Assembly: GCF_000723465.1 (NCBI RefSeq)
Contig: NZ_HF545616.1
Location: 620,001 to 684,000 of the forward strand
Direction: 5' to 3'
Source of the DNA: Ruminococcus bicirculans (ex Wegman et al. 2014)
GTDB taxonomy: Bacteria; Bacillota; Clostridia; Oscillospirales; Ruminococcaceae
Length of the DNA: 64,000 nucleotides
Shown: in pieces, positions 27,126 to 35,726 of the stretch
How the letters are laid out: each line of letters starts with the position of its first letter
Position numbering within the stretch: the stretch's first letter is position 1
Translations under genes and position numbers: made by a program
Notes under the pieces: generated by a model
Told to the model about the DNA's origin: nothing
Databases searched by the model: none
Seen by the model: the letters and a program-made list of their open reading frames with translations, nothing else

Positions 27126-28826
27126 TTACTTGTTGCCTGTTGTCTTGTAAGCGTCGATCATCTTCTTGCTGGTGAGTCCAGAACGCCGAGCATATCTTTC
27201 TCCGTTCCTAATGTATGTCATCGGCTCTGATTCACCTGTCAGAAGTTTAATTTCCAGTTTCATTGTGTTCTTATTTATTGGAACTACACTTATACGGTCT
27301 ATGACTGCCTTTGCCATTTCGTCGACTTGTTCCTTGTTCATTGGTAGGCTAGGATCATACATTTCACGGAAGTATTTTTCAATCCGCTTTATAGCTTTTG
27401 CATAACTATTGTCGTTTTCGCTTTTCTTTTCGATAAATCTTATCTGATGTTCTATTCCTTTTATTAGTTCACTGCTCTCGGTATTACGTTTTGTAAATTC
27501 TGATTTTGTGATAAGCTCCTCCATATAGAGCTCCAGCAGTTTATCACGCTTTTTATTTTCCTTTTCCAGTGTTGCTTTCAGGCCGCTTACCTGCCGCATT
27601 GCCTCGGCAGAGCGGTCTGATTCTTTATATATCCGAAGAAATGTTTCAACATAATCCTCAAGGTTTTCAGCCACGTCCTTGAAAAATCCCGACAGTATGC
27701 TGTAAAGTTCCGATTCCATTATTGCAAATGACGCACAGCTTTTTGCACCTTCTTTCTTTTTTTCTGAGCATATCCATTGATATATTGGCTGACCTTTTGA
27801 TACGCTGTTTGAGTAACTTGTCCTCCAATATGGCTTGTCGTGAGCTGCACACCATATCTTACCGGTGAAGACACTTGTGTCTTTAAATGAGTGTTCACGG
27901 CTTTTTATGGCAGCACTTCTTGTTTCAAATATTCTGTTGCACTTGTTCCATATTTCCTCAGATACTATGGCAGGTACGACTTCGCCTGTTTCGTCTTTGT
28001 ACATCACCCATTCTTCTTTGGGTAAAAAACGCTGTTCTTTTGTGCGGTAGTCAACTATTCTTACTTTGTTACCACAGTAAAATCCTTTATATTTTGGGTT
28101 TTGTATAATGCCTGAAACGGTGTTGTGATGTATCCTTGTACCATTGCGTCCACGGTAGCCCTTATCATATAGTATTCGTTCTATCTTTCTGACGCTCATA
28201 TCACCAGTAGAGTAAAGGTCAAATATCATTCTTACCATTTCTGCTTCAGGTTCGTTTATGACAAGTTTACAGTCATCTTTATCATAGCCGAATATACGAT
28301 TGTTGCCCATAACATTTCCGCTTTCTATTGAACGCTTGTGACCCCAGCGAACACGTTCAGAAAGCTTCCTGACTTCATCAGCGGCGATGCTTGACATTAT
28401 AGTAAGACGCATTTCGCTGTCAGAATCAATGGTACAAATGTTATCATTTTGGAAGAAGACCCCTACCCCTGCTCGGAGAAGATCACGGGTATAGGTAAGG
28501 CTGTCGATAGTATTTCTTGCGAAACGGCTGACTTCTTTTGTAAGTACAAGGTCAAACCTTCCTGCTTTTCCATCTTCGATCATTCTCATAAATTCAGCAC
28601 GGTTTTCAGCGTGTTCTCCTCTGACCCTGTCAACATACCCCTCAATGTAATTCCAATTTGGGTTTGACTTTATCATCTCTGTAAAGAAGTTTATCTGATT
28701 TTCAATAGAGTTTTCCTGTTCATCACGGGTCGTTGATACTCGTGCATAAAATGTAACATTGATTTCAAGATCAAAAATTGTTTTCCGCTCACGTTTCATA
28801 AGGTCAGCGGCTGCATAAATATCCAT
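27126..28826 (-). CDS. Large serine recombinase (site-specific integrase)
   Basis: Integrates or excises a mobile element by cutting att sites with an active-site Ser. The 566-residue protein has the three expected parts: a resolvase catalytic domain (20-165; Ser in FYARVSTTRDEQENS, with SRFARN near 105), the recombinase domain (190-290; GYRGRNGTRIHHNTVSGIIQ), and a zinc-ribbon-like part (CAAHDKP..C..C near 330-365) followed by a long coiled coil (400-490). This is the TnpX/phiC31 class. A GAGG-type site and a strong promoter at 28892-28920 precede it. It is intact, but only one or two other mobile genes are near, so the element may be small or decayed. Confidence 0.92.
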   Translation of the reverse strand: MDIYAAADLMKRERKTIFDLEINVTFYARVSTTRDEQENSIENQINFFTEMIKSNPNWNYIEGYVDRVRGEHAENRAEFMRMIEDGKAGRFDLVLTKEVSRFARNTIDSLTYTRDLLRAGVGVFFQNDNICTIDSDSEMRLTIMSSIAADEVRKLSERVRWGHKRSIESGNVMGNNRIFGYDKDDCKLVINEPEAEMVRMIFDLYSTGDMSVRKIERILYDKGYRGRNGTRIHHNTVSGIIQNPKYKGFYCGNKVRIVDYRTKEQRFLPKEEWVMYKDETGEVVPAIVSEEIWNKCNRIFETRSAAIKSREHSFKDTSVFTGKIWCAAHDKPYWRTSYSNSVSKGQPIYQWICSEKKKEGAKSCASFAIMESELYSILSGFFKDVAENLEDYVETFLRIYKESDRSAEAMRQVSGLKATLEKENKKRDKLLELYMEELITKSEFTKRNTESSELIKGIEHQIRFIEKKSENDNSYAKAIKRIEKYFREMYDPSLPMNKEQVDEMAKAVIDRISVVPINKNTMKLEIKLLTGESEPMTYIRNGERYARRSGLTSKKMIDAYKTTGNK

Positions 28827-28891
28827 TAAAATTCTCCTTTCGTCAAAGCCTTGACTGATTGTTTTGACTTTGATTTTGTTTAGTTAATATG

Positions 28892-28920
28892 ATTATACCA
28901 TGCCGACAGCACAGGGTCAA
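28892..28920 (-). promoter_or_regulatory. Promoter of the serine recombinase gene
   Basis: Minus strand TTGACC (28915-28920), 17 bases, TATAAT (28892-28897). The leader that follows contains GTCAA-AGCC-TTGAC and a second TCAAAG/CTTTGA pair, which could be a regulator or att half-site; this is not established. Confidence 0.65.
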
Positions 28921-28981
28921 TGGCACGGAATAACTTACCTGTGGCAATATGTAGCAATGCCTTTCGGCACTGCATTTGCGG

Positions 28982-29131
28982 TCATGCCGCCAGTCTTTCG
29001 ATCATCATTATCATTCTGTTGTACTTTTTGATGTCGATCTCGCCGCTGTTGAGCAGCAGCTTAGTCCAAGCAGCCAGGGTTTTCTTCTTCATTTCCAGCT
29101 TGGAATAGGGACTTTTCGGATTTTTACTCAA
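28982..29131 (-). CDS. Small protein of the mobile element, unknown function
   Basis: A 49-codon frame (Lys-rich; KKTLAAWTKLLLNSGEID near the middle, MIMMIERLAA at the end) in the same direction as the recombinase and the ATPase. I choose TTG at 29131 because AAGGAG lies 9 bases before it. The frame stays open upstream to 29323, giving up to 113 residues, but that longer form has no ribosome site at its first ATG. It could be a small DNA-binding or excision-control protein, but no motif proves this. Confidence 0.4.
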   Translation of the reverse strand: MSKNPKSPYSKLEMKKKTLAAWTKLLLNSGEIDIKKYNRMIMMIERLAA

Positions 29132-29323
29132 TAGACATATCTCCTTTTCCATTTGCATCAGTAATATTTTCTCACACTCATCAAAAATTATCCATTTGTT
29201 TTTCACTGTTTTTCCAGTCAATGATATCACAAAAACTTTGAAATAGTAATCACCAACTGCAACAAAAAACTTGCTTGATTTTATTGCATTTATACCTTTC
29301 GACGCCGACACGATAGCACGCAT

Positions 29324-29796
29324 TTACGCTGTTTCAGCCTGATTTTAGCGGTGTGCGACCTCTGAATTATCAAGGACCTGTTTTTACGACCCCATTGACT
29401 TCTCGACCTTGTCGTATCTCGCAAACTGCGTATTTTCGGCACTTTTGCGGCGAGCTTTGCTCGTCCGCTGTGAGTGTTTCGGGGGCTGCGACCCCGAAAC
29501 TTTAACTTGCAATGAAATATTTAGCTTTGGTGTTTATAGCTCTAGCTGCTTAATTGTGCAAAGTACATAATTGCTCAAATCGTTGAGTTCGACTTGCACA
29601 AGCTAACCTTATTTAAAATATCGCCCACAGCGGCTCACAAATCGCTTGTGTGGGGTTTCCATTTGGCTTTGCTAAACTTACCCGACTGAAAACTAAAGCC
29701 CACAAATCGCCCCACGTTCGCTGATTGGGGTTGACAGTAAACATTGATTTAACTTTTTACTGTCACACTCTGTGAATTAAGATTTTACAAGGTTTT
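29324..29796. other. Non-coding stretch of the mobile element
   Basis: No convincing gene. It is richer in G and C than its surroundings and carries a perfect 9-base hairpin, GTTTCGGGG-N7-CCCCGAAAC (29476-29500). The second half has several CGCCCCAC and TTGACAG segments. It could hold an origin or att-type site for the element. Confidence 0.4.
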
Positions 29797-30831
29797 TTAG
29801 ACTTTTTGAATCAGCTTGTTGACAGTAACTTCGCTAGTGTTTTTACTGTCACTACTGTCACGCTCACGGTCGTAATGAAGAATTATCAGCCTGCCGTTTC
29901 TAGTTCGCTTGTACTGAAAATCTATCCCGTACTTTCCGAGTGTGTAGCCGTTCTGAACCAGATCTCTTGTAACTCTGTTTGGATAGACTTGTTCTTGCGT
30001 GACTTCTTTTAGTTCACTTACAAGTTCTGACGCCGTACCTGAAAAATCAATTCTCTTTTTGATGTAAACATACAATGCCGCAAGAAAAATGTTGGCCTTA
30101 CTTTTTGGAGCGGTCGGCTCATCGGTAACGACACACTTTTTCAAATCACTATCGAACTGCAAATTAATTTCTGCGTTTTCAATATCACGTCCTACACAAT
30201 AAAGTTTTGCATTACGGCTGCCACGTTTTGTTTCGATCAGAACCATACTTCCGTCAACACAACCGCTGATTCCTGTACTTCCTGAGATCATATTAAACGG
30301 GTCCGTATCCTTGCATTTTCTTGTATGATGTACAACTATTATTGCGATTTCAAGTTTGTCAGCAAGTGCTTTCAGAACGGATAGGTCTTTGTAGTCTGAA
30401 CCATAGCTTGAATCAGTATCGCTGCGAACCATTTGCAGAGTGTCAATAAAAACGATTTTCAGATCACGATGTTCACTCATAAAGCCTTCAATCTGCTCTT
30501 CAAGACCGCCTCCTATCGGGTCAGACATAACAGAGAAGTAAAGCATTTCAGTTGGTTCATCGGTCAGCTCATAGAGCCTGTTTTGTATTCTTGCGTAACT
30601 GTCCTCTAAACACAGATACAGAGCAGTTCCTTGTGAAGTTTTTAGACCTAAAATTTTTTCTCCTTTCGCTATTGACAGACACATATCAAGTGCCAGCCAC
30701 GATTTGCCGACCTTTGGTGCACCTGCTAAGATATACAGACCTTGTGCGATCAAGCCGTCTATAACGAATTCTATTGGCTTGTACACAGTTGTCATTATTT
30801 CTTCGCAGGATCTAGTGATGAGTTTTTTCAC
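29797..30831 (-). CDS. RepA-like AAA ATPase/helicase of the mobile element
   Basis: RecA-fold ATPase of the AAA_25/RepA-like group, found on plasmids and integrative elements where it is a replicative helicase. Walker A is GAPKVGKSWLALD (about 37-49), Walker B is KIVFIDTLQM (about 125), and the motif-3-like IVVHHTRKCKDTDP (about 165) also fits. The C-terminal third probably holds a winged helix (ELVSELKEVTQEQVYP). Start is GTG at 30831 with a strong AGGAGGT site 8 bases upstream. It points the same way as the recombinase. No relaxase or initiator was found in the window. Confidence 0.8.
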   Translation of the reverse strand: MKKLITRSCEEIMTTVYKPIEFVIDGLIAQGLYILAGAPKVGKSWLALDMCLSIAKGEKILGLKTSQGTALYLCLEDSYARIQNRLYELTDEPTEMLYFSVMSDPIGGGLEEQIEGFMSEHRDLKIVFIDTLQMVRSDTDSSYGSDYKDLSVLKALADKLEIAIIVVHHTRKCKDTDPFNMISGSTGISGCVDGSMVLIETKRGSRNAKLYCVGRDIENAEINLQFDSDLKKCVVTDEPTAPKSKANIFLAALYVYIKKRIDFSGTASELVSELKEVTQEQVYPNRVTRDLVQNGYTLGKYGIDFQYKRTRNGRLIILHYDRERDSSDSKNTSEVTVNKLIQKV

Positions 30832-31030
30832 GCTACCAGACCTCCTATTCTATTTTCAAGTTTCTGTTATTGTCACTGAACATAGCGAAATTTATATTCA
30901 AAACAAAAAGCTCGCAAAGACTTTTAAAATCTTTACGAGCTTATATTATTCTCCATTCTTATGGTATCGCATTTTAATACGTTTGTCAATAGTCATGGTC
31001 CATTTTCATTGTTTTGCACAGGAGATTTGA

Positions 31031-31094
31031 TTTTGACACGGGGGTAAGATGTGCGTTTTCGCCGTCGCACTGTGAGATACCCCCTATGTCAAAA
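31031..31094. repeat. Large inverted repeat with inner hairpin at the edge of the mobile region
   Basis: TTTTGACACGGGGGTA (31031-31046) and TACCCCCTATGTCAAAA (31078-31094) are inverse copies with one extra base. Inside, GTGCG (31051-31055) pairs with CGCAC (31066-31070). The structure lies between the ATPase gene and the unrelated DUF2079 gene and may be an end, att site or single-strand origin. A further hairpin AAGCTCGCAAAGA/TCTTTACGAGCTT at about 30908-30940 may be a terminator. Confidence 0.55.
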
Positions 31095-31153
31095 CGTTAT
31101 TAATTTAACAGAAACGAATTTTAGAGAACTTTTGCCTTAATAATATTCTTAAT

Positions 31154-32869
31154 TTAATAATTTAATAATACAGTAACCATCCCGTGAACTTCACAAATGG
31201 AAAAAGTCTTTTTGTATTTCTCAAGCTTTCCTTGATAATCATTTTTGCGGTTGTCAAGAAGTATTATTTCAGCTTTTGAAACATCAGCATTATCCAAAAG
31301 ATATACATTATCAAATTTGTAAAGCGACGGTATTATATATGTGTCTGCATATATGCAGACGGTTTTGTCTATGGTGTCGATAAATTCGTTAGTCTGCGTT
31401 ATAAGTGCGGTGTTTTCATATCGTTCGGTGTATAACTGTATTTTATCACTAACTGTAACCGAGAAAAGTATGACCGCTGACATTGCGGATATAAGTAATA
31501 CCTTTCGTTTCTGCTTTAATGTTGATACCTCTTTAACAAAAGCACAGAAAAGCATTGCTCCGCTTCCGAAAACGTATTGGTAATCTACATTATATTGATA
31601 TGTGTAGTCTGTGCTGAGGTTAACGATTATCAGCGGAACGAGCAAAAACAGATCTGACGCTTTGTTTATTTTAAAGCAAACAAAAATAAAAGGCACTGTC
31701 ATCAACAGCAGGAAAAGCAGTTTATCTACTGTTATCAGATTTGACACAAAATATGCCGGGTTCTTTATGACGTTTAAGATCACCGCAATAAGTCCGCTGT
31801 CGTTTTCGGCCAAGTAAATGTCATATCGGTTTACTTTTACACCCTCGCCAAAAATGTTTATGTATAAATTTGTGCCAATAAAGCCAAGTATGCCGATTAT
31901 AGTGATAAGTAAACCGCTGGTCTTTTTCTTTTTGGAAAACAAGGAATACAGACCTAGGCAAATGATGTATACCCCTGCGTCCTCTTTGACTGAGAGTATA
32001 AGCAGACACGCTGCAACTTCACCAATGTGATTTTTCTTGCACATAAAATAATACAGCCACAATATAAATGCAGGCAAAAACATATTCTCGTGGATATCAA
32101 AAAACTGAGAACTGCAAAATGCAGGGTAGAAAAGATATATTATGCTGCACAAAACGGTGTCAGTTCTGCCGAGCTTGTAAAGCCTGCATATTTTTATCAG
32201 CGGCAATACTCCGCTTGCAATGATAAGCACTTGCAATATGACTAAAACAACCGAGTTTCTAAATATCATATATATTGGCAGTAGCAAATACCAGCAGGGT
32301 GAGAAATGCACATTGAAATGTGACATAAGCACATTTCGTTCGACCGTGGTGTATTGCTTGCACGTTTTACTCATATATTCAAACATTTGCAGAAAAATTC
32401 CCATATCAAAGCACGATGATTCATAGCTTTTTAGTTTGCATACGGTGCCGATCATCAATATTGTTACTGATATCACCGTGAACAACAGAACTGAAATTAT
32501 CTCCGTTTTTCGGCATTTTAATATTTCAGTTTCCTTTATATCAGCAAACCTAAATATTATTATAGCCAAAACAGCAATGCAGGCAAAGCCGAAATATGCT
32601 GTGGTATTGGTCATTTTCCATATTGATATCAACGAATAAGCAAATATCAATCCTGTCAAAAGCAAATTTAAATTAACTCTTTTGAAAACAGTTATAAGGC
32701 AAAGTGTTGCTGAAAATGCGATGGTGGGAATGACTAATTGCAGCAGCGAAATGTTCGATACATAATACTTTGAGATAGGATCGGCGTCGCTGATAAGCAT
32801 GGTATACAAACAGCCAAGAATATATCCGCATAAAATACACGAGAGGAGGTTTTGTTTGTTACTGAACAT
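31154..32869 (-). CDS. DUF2079 multi-pass membrane protein
   Basis: Polytopic protein of about 570 residues matching DUF2079, a family with GT-C-like fold and unknown substrate. Typical segments are seen: FDMGIFLQMFEYM near residue 155, LMSHFNVHFSPCWYLLLPIY near 182, FDIHENMFLPAFILWLYYF near 265 and SVKEDAGVYI near 300. The last 90 residues are soluble. I place the start at ATG 32869, which has CGGAG 10 bases upstream and overlaps the end of the BlaR1-like gene by 11 bases; an earlier TTG at 32878 is possible. Coupling to a BlaI/BlaR1 pair suggests that this protein is the regulated output. Confidence 0.8.
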   Translation of the reverse strand: MFSNKQNLLSCILCGYILGCLYTMLISDADPISKYYVSNISLLQLVIPTIAFSATLCLITVFKRVNLNLLLTGLIFAYSLISIWKMTNTTAYFGFACIAVLAIIIFRFADIKETEILKCRKTEIISVLLFTVISVTILMIGTVCKLKSYESSCFDMGIFLQMFEYMSKTCKQYTTVERNVLMSHFNVHFSPCWYLLLPIYMIFRNSVVLVILQVLIIASGVLPLIKICRLYKLGRTDTVLCSIIYLFYPAFCSSQFFDIHENMFLPAFILWLYYFMCKKNHIGEVAACLLILSVKEDAGVYIICLGLYSLFSKKKKTSGLLITIIGILGFIGTNLYINIFGEGVKVNRYDIYLAENDSGLIAVILNVIKNPAYFVSNLITVDKLLFLLLMTVPFIFVCFKINKASDLFLLVPLIIVNLSTDYTYQYNVDYQYVFGSGAMLFCAFVKEVSTLKQKRKVLLISAMSAVILFSVTVSDKIQLYTERYENTALITQTNEFIDTIDKTVCIYADTYIIPSLYKFDNVYLLDNADVSKAEIILLDNRKNDYQGKLEKYKKTFSICEVHGMVTVLLNY

Positions 32870-34082
32870 TGACGTCAAACTCCGAAAGGGTTATTTTATA
32901 TGCAGAGTAATTTTTTAAATAAAAAGTGTGGTCGCCGTCTTTATTAGCGGTAAAATTTATCTCGTTGCCTGCAGTCTTGTCACAGAAAATTCTGTGTTCT
33001 GTTCCGTCCTGATAGTAGCCTAGTTCAATATACTCTCCGTCTTTGTCTGAATAATCAGAGGACAGGTCAAGTTCGATCTTTATAGTTATTTTTTGACCTT
33101 CATTCACGAAAACAGGCTCTTTTGTTACCATTTCACCATTGTTAAAGGTGTGGGTCGAACTTAGCTCGTCATCGATATTAATGTCAACAAAAGAGCAGAG
33201 GATAAGCGTGCTCAAAGTTATAGCAACAAGTATTATAATATTTGCATATGACTTCTTTTTCTTGGCAGTTATCTCGTTTATCCTAGTTTTCACCTTTTCT
33301 TTTTGTGAATACAAACACGCTGAAAATGCTGTATCTTGTTTACCATTTTCACATTTGTTTATCAGCATACCGCAGTAGTTATATTTCTCGGTATCATTCA
33401 TCTCCTTGACAACTTTTTCGTCGCAAGCTATCTCAGACAGCAAATTCATACTGCGTGAAAGCTTGTATGCAAGCGGATCAAACCAATTGATTATACAAAC
33501 GACCTGCATTACTATCCTTATGAATATATCGTGATTAAGATAGTGAAATTTTTCGTGCATACATACCACATCATAATTATCAGCTGCGATATTGTCAGGA
33601 AGAATTATTACAGGGGCGAACACGCCCATAAGCATAGGGCTTGAAATGCCTGGGCACTTTTTTACTTTCAGGCTTTTATTGCCGCATTTGTATACACCAT
33701 TTTTTGTTGCCCAGCGGTCAACAAAGCGCTTTAAGGCAAGGTACCTGTAAATGCAAACAAAGCTGTTGAAAGCTACACCAATACACCAGACCGCAACAAG
33801 AAAAGGCATTATCTTCTTGACAGCTGGAATATGCTGCGTTTCTGTAAAAATGTATTTTTGTACGGAAATATTCTGAACTACGTCAGCGGTGACAGCCTGG
33901 TGAGGAATAAGAGTGGTCAGGTCTAAGGGAAATATTATCAGCAATGACAACGCTGAACATACCTTGTAGAATGATAATTTTTGACGCTTTTTGCCTACAG
34001 CTAAAAATATTTTACAGCAAAGATACAGGCACACTATTAGTACATTGCTCCGTATAAAATATGTAAATAAATTATTTATCAT
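32859..34082 (-). CDS. BlaR1-like M56 sensor peptidase
   Basis: Membrane sensor of the M56/BlaR1 family; members cut the BlaI-type repressor when they sense a signal. The zinc motif is HEKFH (residues 176-180), followed by EIACDE near 218 as the third ligand region. Four hydrophobic segments are at the N-terminus (about 10-30, 42-60, 90-110) and near 285-303. The final extracytoplasmic part, about 100 residues, is short and beta-like and is not a penicillin-binding domain, so the signal is probably not a beta-lactam in the classical way. It overlaps the blaI-like gene by 11 bases and the DUF2079 gene by 11 bases: one coupled operon. Confidence 0.88.
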   Translation of the reverse strand: MINNLFTYFIRSNVLIVCLYLCCKIFLAVGKKRQKLSFYKVCSALSLLIIFPLDLTTLIPHQAVTADVVQNISVQKYIFTETQHIPAVKKIMPFLVAVWCIGVAFNSFVCIYRYLALKRFVDRWATKNGVYKCGNKSLKVKKCPGISSPMLMGVFAPVIILPDNIAADNYDVVCMHEKFHYLNHDIFIRIVMQVVCIINWFDPLAYKLSRSMNLLSEIACDEKVVKEMNDTEKYNYCGMLINKCENGKQDTAFSACLYSQKEKVKTRINEITAKKKKSYANIIILVAITLSTLILCSFVDINIDDELSSTHTFNNGEMVTKEPVFVNEGQKITIKIELDLSSDYSDKDGEYIELGYYQDGTEHRIFCDKTAGNEINFTANKDGDHTFYLKNYSAYKITLSEFDVNVQ

Positions 34083-34464
34083 TATTTCTGTCCTTTACTT
34101 CTTCAAGAAAACGTATCAGCTCATCGATATCCTGACTGCTTAGCTTATCAGTTTCGTATAGATTTGTAACAAGGCTTGAAAGTGAGTTGTTATGGACCGA
34201 GCCAAAGAAATTTTCTGTTTCAAATTTAAGATAATCCGATTGGGATACCAGCGAATAATACTGACGCTCCTTACCTGTTTTCTCCGTTCTTAAAAATCCT
34301 TTTTCAATAAGGCGTTTAAGAAATGATATGAGAGTTGGTAATTTCCAATTATGGTCGCTCATTTTTTCTGCTATCTGAGAACTTGTGACAGGTTCGCTCA
34401 TACTCCAAATAGTTTTCATTATCTCAAATTCCGCATCTGGAAGTTTTTTTATTTGGTTTATCAT
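34072..34464 (-). CDS. BlaI/MecI-family winged-helix repressor
   Basis: DNA-binding repressor of about 130 residues. The winged helix is at 5-75 (LPDAEFEIMKTIWSM, SSQIAEKMSDHNWKLPTLIS, RLIEKGFLRTEKTGKERQYY), and a C-terminal helical part follows for dimer formation. It should be inactivated by its partner BlaR1-like peptidase. The start is ATG 34464, with GGAGGTG 6-7 bases upstream; the frame extends to 34524 but that would run back through the promoter. Two operator-like dyads overlap the promoter, which suggests self-control. Confidence 0.9.
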   Translation of the reverse strand: MINQIKKLPDAEFEIMKTIWSMSEPVTSSQIAEKMSDHNWKLPTLISFLKRLIEKGFLRTEKTGKERQYYSLVSQSDYLKFETENFFGSVHNNSLSSLVTNLYETDKLSSQDIDELIRFLEEVKDRNNDK

Positions 34465-34480
34465 TACACACCTCCGTATT

Positions 34481-34529
34481 AGACATTTGTCTATAACGAT
34501 ATTATACACTTGTCTAAAATGCAAGTCAA
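34481..34529 (-). promoter_or_regulatory. Promoter and two operators of the BlaI/BlaR1/DUF2079 operon
   Basis: Minus strand TTGACT (34524-34529), 17 bases, TATAAT (34501-34506). The plus-strand dyad AGACATTTGTCT (34481-34492) lies at the start of transcription, and a near copy ATACACTTGTCT (34504-34515, 10 of 12 identical) lies over the -10 and spacer. Centres are 23 bases apart, as expected for a pair of BlaI dimers side by side. Confidence 0.75.
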
Positions 34530-34680
34530 GTTATGATGTGATGATTTTACAATTATTTAATATTTTCGACAATGCAATGATTCCTGTACTCTATCTTTAA
34601 TATAAAAAATAATAAAGAGTGATAGCACTTAAGAATAACATAATTTCATTTTCATGACATCTATCTAGATATATTTACCA

Positions 34681-34709
34681 TTGACTTTTTAGAAAAAATC
34701 GCATATAAT
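34681..34709 (+). promoter_or_regulatory. Strong promoter of the abiF RNA and gene
   Basis: TTGACT (34681-34686), 17 bases, TATAAT (34704-34709). Expected RNA start is about 34716, just before the structured element. The stretch 34530-34680 before it shows no gene. Confidence 0.82.
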
Positions 34710-34715
34710 AGTATT

Positions 34716-34765
34716 AACAGAACCCGACACGCCTCTTAGCAATGCGTACCACGTCGGGTCGTTTA
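34716..34765 (+). ncRNA. Probable abiF RNA, structured element upstream of the Abi gene
   Basis: Between a strong promoter and the Abi gene lies a compact fold. Perfect outer stem ACCCGAC (34722-34728) with GTCGGGT (34753-34759); directly stacked inner stem ACGC (34729-34732) with GCGT (34744-34747); an 11-base loop CTCTTAGCAAT and a 5-base bulge ACCAC on the 3' side. Known: an abiF RNA motif has been described as a structured element upstream of Abi_2/AbiF genes. Inferred: this is a member, because position, size and fold agree. The stem is followed by only a few T, so part of the transcripts may continue into the gene. Confidence 0.68.
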
Positions 34766-34784
34766 ATTATTAGGGGACTTTTTT

Positions 34785-35657
34785 ATGCAGCTTAAAGAAC
34801 AGCAACCATCAATGAATGTTGATCAACAAATCGAGAACTTGAAAATGATTGGGTTGAGAATTGTCAATGAAGAATATGCACGTCGAATTCTTAATGATAT
34901 TTCATATTTCCGCTTGATAAAAGCATATGGCCTTGGACTAAAAGGTAAAAATAAAAATTTTGATGGTTCTATATCCTTTGAACAAATCGTTGAGTTATAC
35001 CTGTTTAACGCCAACTTCAGGCAACTCTTATTTACTTGGATAGAGCAAATCGAAGTTAATCTCAGGTGTAGGGTAGCTAATCATTTCTCACATATTTATG
35101 GTGTACTAGGATATGAAGATCCGGATAATTTTAATGATCCTGGCTATCACTATGATTTTCTTTGTGAGATAAAAAAGGAAATATCCAGAAATAGCAAAGC
35201 CCCTTTTGTTAAGAATTTCAAAAATAATTATATTGACGGCAAAATTCCGTTTTACGCTTTGGTGGAGCTGTTCAGTTTCGGTACGCTCTCAAAGTTTTAT
35301 AAAAATATGAAACCTCAGGACAAAAAAGCCGTTGCAACGTTGTATGGCGTGGGATATACTTATCTTGAAAGCTGGGTCGAACACATTGCTTTTGTGCGGA
35401 ATATTTGTGCACACTATGGACGTTTGTATAATGTTAATCTTGCTAAAACGCCAAAGCTATATAAGCAATATACAGAAAAGGGGATAAGCAGTATCCGTGT
35501 ATTTGCAACTCTTCTTTGCATAAAACATCTAATAACTAATGATCAACATTGGACAGCGTTTGTGGACAAACTAGATAAACTTTTTCACAAGTACCCTCAC
35601 GTTGATAAAAAACTTATGGGATTTCCAGATGATTGGGTTAACATATTGAAAGAATAA
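34785..35657 (+). CDS. abiF: Abi_2-family abortive infection protein (AbiD/AbiF type)
   Basis: Phage-defence protein of 290 residues in the Abi_2 family. Members are alpha-helical HEPN-like proteins; the likely active or RNA-contacting motif here is RNICAHYGR near residues 208-216, which fits the HEPN R-x4-H pattern. Other family features: LNDISYFRLIKAYG near 38, EQIVELYLFNANFRQLLFTWIEQIE (first part) near 65 and IPFYALVELFSFGTLSKFY near 155. The AGGGG ribosome site is 8 bases before the ATG. A structured RNA is directly upstream under the same promoter, and a terminator follows at 35664-35698, so the pair forms one independent cassette beside mobile DNA. RNA-controlled toxicity is a reasoned guess. 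Confidence 0.88.
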   Translation: MQLKEQQPSMNVDQQIENLKMIGLRIVNEEYARRILNDISYFRLIKAYGLGLKGKNKNFDGSISFEQIVELYLFNANFRQLLFTWIEQIEVNLRCRVANHFSHIYGVLGYEDPDNFNDPGYHYDFLCEIKKEISRNSKAPFVKNFKNNYIDGKIPFYALVELFSFGTLSKFYKNMKPQDKKAVATLYGVGYTYLESWVEHIAFVRNICAHYGRLYNVNLAKTPKLYKQYTEKGISSIRVFATLLCIKHLITNDQHWTAFVDKLDKLFHKYPHVDKKLMGFPDDWVNILKE

Positions 35658-35663
35658 ACATTG

Positions 35664-35698
35664 AAACATCGCATTTGTTTTTACAAATGCGATGTTTT
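35664..35698. terminator. Terminator of abiF
   Basis: Arms AAACATCGCATTTGT and ACAAATGCGATGTTT, perfect 15 bases with a short T loop; T run at the end. Works in both directions, since the spore-protein gene ends from the other side. Confidence 0.88.
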
Positions 35699-35726
35699 GA
35701 TAAGAAAATATATCGTTGTGCTGCTC

